From positions 1-9,998 of the forward strand of contig PWMM01000278.1 in the NCBI GenBank assembly GCA_003558195.1: a stretch of 9,998 nt of DNA, given 5' to 3'. Of this stretch, positions 6,248 through 9,998 are shown piece by piece; position 1 is the first letter of the stretch; each line of letters starts with the position of its first letter. The position numbers and the translations under genes were made by a program. The DNA is from Syntrophomonadaceae bacterium. GTDB taxonomy: Bacteria > Bacillota > Dethiobacteria > DTU022. Below the pieces are notes generated by a model that was given only the letters and a program-made list of their open reading frames with translations, had not been told where the DNA came from and did not search any database.

Positions 6248-6868
6248 ATGGTTGAGATACTACTAATTCGCCACGGCGAAACTGAATGGAACCGGGAAGA
6301 AATATTTCGCGGCCACACTGATATCCCCTTAAATGATAACGGACGCAAGCAAGCCAAAGCGCTTGGAGAATACCTTCTTCGGTGGAAACTCACCGATCCG
6401 CTTTTTATTTCCAGCCCGCTTGCCAGAGCTTACGAAACAGCCCAGCTAGCTGCCTCTAATATCAGTCCAGGATCAGAAATTATAAAAACAGAAGATTTTA
6501 AAGATATCTGCTTTGGTGATTGGGAAGGTAAAACTTTGCCAGAGGTTGAAAATAAATATCCTGAACTATATAACCTGTGGAAAATAGAACCGGGTGCTGT
6601 AAAATTCCCAGGAGGAGAAAGCCTTGACCAGGTTGCTCTTCGTACAGAATCTGCGCTTTACCAGATAGCCCGCAACCACCGGGAAAAAACTGTTGTGATT
6701 GTCTCTCACCGGGCTGTAAACAAGGCTTTGCTCTGTCGACTGTTAGGTTTAACTTCCAATGCTTTTTGGAAACTGCAACAGCATCCAAGCTGCGTAAACG
6801 AACTAGGGTTTACCGGTTCTGATTTTATCCTGATCAGTTTAAATGACAGTTGCCATTTAAAACGCTAA
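6248..6868 (+). CDS. histidine phosphatase family protein (phosphoglycerate mutase-like/CobC-like)
   Basis: The 206-residue protein is a branch-1 histidine phosphatase of the cofactor-dependent phosphoglycerate mutase superfamily, which transfers or hydrolyses phosphate through a phosphohistidine. The catalytic motif LIRHGETEWN carries Arg8 and His9, Arg60 lies in SSPLARAYETA, and the second catalytic His154 in IVSHRAVNK. PGGESL (121-126) is also typical. At the usual proton-donor position, within a motif like REIDFGEWEG, the protein reads KDICFGDWEG, so Asp86 probably stands in for Glu. The length suits small phosphatases such as alpha-ribazole phosphatase (CobC) or PhoE/GpmB-like enzymes better than true glycolytic mutases (about 230-250). 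No cobalamin genes are nearby to support CobC. The ATG has AAGGAG 7 bases upstream and its own promoter. Confidence 0.9.
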   Translation: MVEILLIRHGETEWNREEIFRGHTDIPLNDNGRKQAKALGEYLLRWKLTDPLFISSPLARAYETAQLAASNISPGSEIIKTEDFKDICFGDWEGKTLPEVENKYPELYNLWKIEPGAVKFPGGESLDQVALRTESALYQIARNHREKTVVIVSHRAVNKALLCRLLGLTSNAFWKLQQHPSCVNELGFTGSDFILISLNDSCHLKR

Positions 6869-6906
6869 AAACACTAATCACCACTATTTGTGAAATGATG
6901 AAAAGA

Positions 6907-6939
6907 CTTGCCAGACTTGAGGCAGGATTTAATAATTTT
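6907..6939. terminator. candidate terminator between convergent phosphatase and M23 genes
   Basis: CTTGCC (6907-6912) pairs with GGCAGG (6921-6926), including one G-T pair, across an 8-base loop. An AT-rich stretch ending in TTTT follows on the + strand. It is rightly placed between two genes that end toward each other, but the T-run is interrupted. Confidence 0.35.
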
Positions 6940-6946
6940 GATCCAT

Positions 6947-8347
6947 TTAACGCCTGTAAAAACGCATCGGATCAACCGGTCTGTGCTGGTAATAAGAATC
7001 CCACTGGTTTGAGCCATCGTCAACCCTTATCTCGAAGTGCAAGTGGGGGCCGAAAGCCCGCCCGGTAGCGCCGACCCTGGCAATCGGCTGCCCTTTAGAA
7101 ACCCGATCTCCTACAGAAACCAGGTGTGCACTGTTATGCAGGTAAAGGGTCCAATACCGGCCATGCTGTAGAATTAGATATTTACCCTGGGTACTTCCGT
7201 AGCCAGAATAGGTAACAATACCATCATCGGCAGCTAAAACATTGGTGCCATGAGCAATATGGATATCAATTCCCGGGTGACCGGAACTGAACGCGTTATA
7301 AATAGTTCCTTCTCCCTGGACCGGCCAGATAAAGCTACCGCTACCTCTTGCCGGTGGATTTTTACGTCCCTTGATCTCAATTTGCACCTGGGGTTCCTTG
7401 ATAACCTCTTCACTGATTAATTTGCGCTCTATTTCAATTCCATTTTGTCTTTTAACCTGGTAGACAATTTCCTTTTCTCCATCCTGGCCAGGCTCTTTAA
7501 TCTCTTTATCTGTTATCAGCATATCATCGTCGAAAATATATTCTGTAGAAAAAGGAATTACTTCCACTTCGGTTACCTTTTCAAGTGTAGTGATGTTTAA
7601 AATAAAGTCAGCTTCTGGCTCTGCTTCTTGATTAAGATCGTTACCAACTGGAGCTCCATTTACATTGGAACCAAAATTACGACTCTTCGGTTGAATACCG
7701 TTTGTGAAACCCTGCATTATTAATTCTGTTTCTGGATCACTGTGATAACATTGCTCATAACCGTTACTTTTTAATAAAGAAGCAGCCTCTGAGGCTGTAA
7801 ATAGGCTATCGGGATTAATTATTAATTTTTGTAGGGATAAATCTTCGGAGACATCAATATCAACTATTTCTGCAGAACCAGCATTACTTTCCACTGTATA
7901 CTCTTCTGTTAAAGCCTCAATCATTAAATCTAAGTCTGACTGGCAGGCAACTGGAACAAAAGGCTTTCCGTTCACCTGAATCATATAGGCATCCGTACGA
8001 AAAGAAGATAAGTGTTTAATCCTTTCACGTACAGCTAAAACATCAGGCTTACTCCCGGGCCTTACTTCTTTACGGATGATCAGGTTTTCATTAAATTCCA
8101 GATCCAGGCCGTACTTATTACTGGACCACTCAGTGAGATCTTCTACAAAAAGCTCAATTTCACTGGAATCCTCTACAACCCCCAGCTCGCTATTGCCGAT
8201 GTAAACTACATAAAACTGGTTGTTGAAATAATTAAACAGCCCGAGGGTTAATGAAACAATTAAGGCGGAACTTATCAAAAAAATAGAACAGGGAATGTTA
8301 ACATTCTTAATTAGGCTGCAATTCATGATGTAAATTCTTCCCTTCAT
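6947..8347 (-). CDS. membrane-anchored G5 and M23 peptidase domain protein (peptidoglycan hydrolase)
   Basis: The 466-residue protein has an uncleaved signal-anchor or signal peptide (hydrophobic at about 18-40). A roughly 200-residue extracytoplasmic region that I do not recognise follows. Then come a G5 domain (about 251-328, with GEKEIVYQVKRQNGIEIERKL) and a C-terminal M23/LytM zinc peptidase (about 338-466) that cuts peptide cross-links in peptidoglycan outside the cell. The zinc ligands are His357 and Asp361 in HPGID and His437 in HLHFE; His404 (YLH) and His435 are catalytic. This architecture is common in Clostridia. The ATG at 8347 lacks a ribosome site. The ATG seven codons later (8326) is preceded by AAGGGAAG and may be the true start. 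The gene is alone on its strand and converges with the phosphatase gene. Confidence 0.93.
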   Translation of the reverse strand: MKGRIYIMNCSLIKNVNIPCSIFLISSALIVSLTLGLFNYFNNQFYVVYIGNSELGVVEDSSEIELFVEDLTEWSSNKYGLDLEFNENLIIRKEVRPGSKPDVLAVRERIKHLSSFRTDAYMIQVNGKPFVPVACQSDLDLMIEALTEEYTVESNAGSAEIVDIDVSEDLSLQKLIINPDSLFTASEAASLLKSNGYEQCYHSDPETELIMQGFTNGIQPKSRNFGSNVNGAPVGNDLNQEAEPEADFILNITTLEKVTEVEVIPFSTEYIFDDDMLITDKEIKEPGQDGEKEIVYQVKRQNGIEIERKLISEEVIKEPQVQIEIKGRKNPPARGSGSFIWPVQGEGTIYNAFSSGHPGIDIHIAHGTNVLAADDGIVTYSGYGSTQGKYLILQHGRYWTLYLHNSAHLVSVGDRVSKGQPIARVGATGRAFGPHLHFEIRVDDGSNQWDSYYQHRPVDPMRFYRR

Positions 8348-8688
8348 AAGCTAAAACTTATTGCCATTTAATTAAGGATTGTAACATAACATTAGTACTT
8401 TACCCTCTTTAATTAATAAATTCAAGTTCCCGACAGCCCTGTATGCCTTTAAAATAAGGCTTATTTGGCTTAAAGTATAAATTGATAACTGACATGCTTA
8501 GTTAAAACCTGATATGCTCTGATTTTTACAATAATTAAGGGCCTTTATCAACATCATCCAGCATCGGAAAAACGGCGTAAGACTTCAAGCCCGGAAAGCT
8601 TGATCAGGCGAATCTTTCCTTAATCCATCGGGAAAAAATGATCTTTAGATTATCAGGCACTAATCCTCAAGGCTGATTCACTCCAGGA
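8348..8688. other. 341-bp spacer upstream of the M23 gene, no gene seen
   Basis: It lies between the aldolase stop and the M23 start, both on the - strand, and no reading frame is credible. A -10-like TATACT on the - strand (8474-8479) without a good -35, and the dyad at 8447-8475, are the only promoter-like features. Arms TAATCCT (8661-8667) and AGGATTA (8685-8691) pair at the aldolase stop, but no T-run adjoins them. Confidence 0.4.
8447..8475. repeat. nested inverted repeat, possible operator of the M23 gene
   Basis: Outer arms CTTTAA (8447-8452) and TTAAAG (8470-8475) enclose an inner dyad AATAAG (8453-8458) and CTTATT (8460-8465). It touches the TATACT -10-like box (8474-8479, - strand) and would cover the predicted transcription start, a usual place for a repressor site. 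Its AT-richness makes chance possible. Confidence 0.3.
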
Positions 8689-9453
8689 TTAATGATTATT
8701 TTTAAATTTATCTTTAAAATCCAGGAAAGCTTTAGCACAAATACCGCTTACTCCACCAGCCAGATATCTTGCCCCCAGTTCAACCCATTTGGATGCCGAA
8801 ACAGGATCGGTAACGAAAACACCGGGCACTTTTCCACTATCAACTATCAGACCAATTGCTCCAGCGATCATCTCCTGAACCTCTTCGTGAGAAGGGTCAC
8901 CGTAATAACCGAGAGACTGGGCCAGGTCTGTGGGGCCTATAAAGAGGATATCAACCCCTTCCACTTCTATAATGCTGGACAGGTTCTCAATAGCCTGTCT
9001 TGTTTCCAAATGAACCATAACCATAGTTTCACGGTTGCATTCTTCCAGGTATTTTCGTTTATCGACACCCACCCCGTAACACGTGGAGCGCTGTGAGAAA
9101 GCTAAACCCCTGCCTCCCCTGGGATAATACTTGGCATGATAAACCGCTTTTTCAGCATCATCCCTGGTATTTACCATGGGAACATGAATACCGAAAGCTC
9201 CAATATCTAAGGCTTTTAAAATGTACTGCCTTTCGTTCTGGGGCACCCTGATAAAAGGAGTCAGTCTGCTGCATTCGGCGGCTCGAACCATATTTTCCAT
9301 GGTTTCAGCTGTCATATAACCATGTTCAGAGTCAAAAACAATAAAATCTAACCCGGCATATCCGATTATTTCCACCAGGTTAGGAGAATTAAACCCTTGA
9401 AATGCGCCAAGTACTGCTTCATTTTTTATTTTATCCTTTATTATGTTTTTCAT
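8689..9453 (-). CDS. HpcH/HpaI family aldolase (class II 2-keto acid aldolase)
   Basis: The 254-residue protein is a metal-dependent TIM-barrel aldolase of the HpcH/HpaI group. Members cleave 2-keto-3-deoxy sugar acids or 4-hydroxy-2-oxo acids to pyruvate (or oxaloacetate) and an aldehyde. Expected residues are visible: His44 in FDSEHG (general base), Arg69 in FIRVP, the PRGGRG loop (111-116), the metal ligands Glu150 in VHLETRQAIEN and Asp176 in GPTDLAQSLG, and the C-terminal GGVSG. These positions match HpaI (His45, Arg70, Glu149, Asp175) almost exactly. The length is standard. The ATG has AAGGAG 5 bases upstream. No sugar-acid genes flank it here, so the true substrate (rhamnonate, glucarate or aromatic breakdown products) is undecided. 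It is divergent from the MoxR-type gene, about 250 bp away. Confidence 0.92.
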   Translation of the reverse strand: MKNIIKDKIKNEAVLGAFQGFNSPNLVEIIGYAGLDFIVFDSEHGYMTAETMENMVRAAECSRLTPFIRVPQNERQYILKALDIGAFGIHVPMVNTRDDAEKAVYHAKYYPRGGRGLAFSQRSTCYGVGVDKRKYLEECNRETMVMVHLETRQAIENLSSIIEVEGVDILFIGPTDLAQSLGYYGDPSHEEVQEMIAGAIGLIVDSGKVPGVFVTDPVSASKWVELGARYLAGGVSGICAKAFLDFKDKFKNNH

Positions 9454-9622
9454 AAGTTCTCCTTTTCGACTCTTACCAGGATATTGTTACTCATAATACC
9501 GGCTCTTTCAGTTATTGGATATGGTTGTTGCCACCCCGGCACTGATCTTTAGAGCTACAGGGCATCGCTGCAACTTAGATATTATTCTATAAAAACATTT
9601 TATTTCCTTCAAAGAGACATAG

Positions 9623-9651
9623 TTGCAGGCCATGTTCCTATCCAGTAAAAT
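9623..9651 (+). promoter_or_regulatory. candidate promoter of the MoxR-type ATPase gene
   Basis: TTGCAG (9623-9628), 17 bases, then TAAAAT (9646-9651). The -10 matches the consensus at five of six bases and the -35 at three. The predicted leader is about 45 bases and contains two tandem CAATAGA copies (from 9653). Nothing else is recognised in the 9454-9702 spacer. Confidence 0.4.
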
Positions 9652-9702
9652 GCAATAGAGCAATAGAATTATATATTAAGTTAAACAGGGGAGGCAGTAA
9701 CA

Positions 9703-9998
9703 TTGCGCGAAAACCATAACTCATTTACCGGAACCGGTAGCTATATCGCCTCAGAAGAACTGCAAAACAGCGTTAACGTAGCGATAGCCCTCGGAAGGCC
9801 TCTGTTAATCAAGGGTGAACCGGGTACGGGAAAAACAATGCTGGCAGAAAGTATTGCCAGCAACTTGGAGAAGGATTTTTTAATCTGGAATATCAAATCC
9901 TCCACAAAAGCCGGTGACGGTCTATATATTTACGATACCGTCCAACGGTTATACGACAGCCAATTCGGCGATCATGACGTTTCTGATATAAGCCATTA
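9703..9998 (+). CDS. MoxR-type AAA ATPase, 5' part
   Basis: The gene runs off the right edge; 98 residues are visible. It starts with TTG: a strong GGGGAGG ribosome site ends 8 bases upstream, an in-frame TAA lies at 9682, and the first in-frame ATG falls inside the nucleotide-binding site. Walker A is GEPGTGKT (residues 38-45), preceded by RPLLIKGEPG. It is followed by WNIKSSTKAGDGLYIYDTVQ, a stretch typical of MoxR-family ATPases. These act as chaperone-like ATPases that insert metals or mature protein complexes, usually with a von Willebrand factor A protein encoded just downstream. That partner would lie outside the window. Walker B and the sensor motifs are also beyond the edge. Confidence 0.88.
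   Translation, partial: MRENHNSFTGTGSYIASEELQNSVNVAIALGRPLLIKGEPGTGKTMLAESIASNLEKDFLIWNIKSSTKAGDGLYIYDTVQRLYDSQFGDHDVSDISH

Noticed and set aside
6498..6788. Reverse reading frame inside the phosphatase gene
   Set aside because: It is a shadow of the conserved + strand gene.
6850..7068. Forward reading frame after the phosphatase gene
   Set aside because: It starts inside the phosphatase gene and runs antisense into the M23 catalytic domain; no domain or ribosome site.
8520..8640. Possible riboswitch before the M23 gene (c-di-AMP or c-di-GMP type)
   Set aside because: Wall-hydrolase genes in Bacillota often carry c-di-AMP riboswitches, but I could not find the conserved core motifs of either class on the - strand.
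8692..9096. Forward reading frame opposite the aldolase gene
   Set aside because: It is antisense to a conserved catalytic protein; the translation shows no family features.
1..9998. CRISPR array, insertion sequence, prophage or tRNA
   Set aside because: No regularly spaced direct repeats, no transposase or integrase motifs, and no cloverleaf with a T-arm consensus were seen on either strand.

Overview
The window looks like chromosomal DNA from an anaerobic, low-to-moderate-GC Bacillota (Clostridia-like) bacterium. The evidence is strong GGAGG-type ribosome binding sites with several GTG/TTG starts, sigma-A-like promoters, a stand-alone Smr protein, and a membrane-anchored G5-M23 peptidase of the kind common in Clostridia. 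I see no phage, transposase, CRISPR, tRNA or rRNA. The gene order is a patchwork of short, mostly single-gene units separated by 200-390 bp spacers. I cannot name the species. One exported protein is extremely acidic, which would fit a saline or alkaline habitat, but the other proteins are not obviously acidic, so this is only a hint.

Layout, left to right. (1) The 3' part of a GH13_18 sucrose-phosphorylase-type gene enters from the left edge (+). It converges at 26 bp on a DUF849/BKACE beta-keto acid cleavage enzyme (-). (2) After a 334-bp spacer with inverted repeats comes a small Smr-domain protein (-), divergent from (3) an orphan acidic exported protein (+). It is followed 51 bp later by an M20 metallopeptidase (+) of the YgeY/ArgE-DapE type that is split by a single-base frameshift at about 4103. 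(4) A cold-shock protein gene (+) has a recognisable promoter and a strong terminator. Beyond it lies a second, unusually structured hairpin region (5222-5271) that can fold in two mutually exclusive ways, one of which ends in a T-run. (5) An HPP-family membrane protein (-) and a histidine phosphatase (phosphoglycerate mutase-like, +) are divergent. The phosphatase has a near-consensus promoter and a leader hairpin touching its ribosome binding site. (6) A G5-M23 cell-wall peptidase (-) converges on the phosphatase. (7) An HpcH/HpaI-family class II aldolase (-) is divergent from (8) the 5' end of a MoxR-type AAA ATPase (+, TTG start), which runs off the right edge.

The genes do not form one obvious pathway. 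Three are catabolic carbon-metabolism enzymes (a glucoside phosphorylase, a beta-keto acid cleavage enzyme and a 2-keto acid aldolase). Others concern the envelope (M23 peptidase, HPP membrane protein, exported acidic protein) or housekeeping (Csp, Smr, histidine phosphatase). I did not find a convincing undescribed multi-gene system. The items most worth a second look are the two-state hairpin/terminator downstream of the cold-shock gene, the acidic orphan exported protein, and the precisely locatable frameshift in the peptidase gene.
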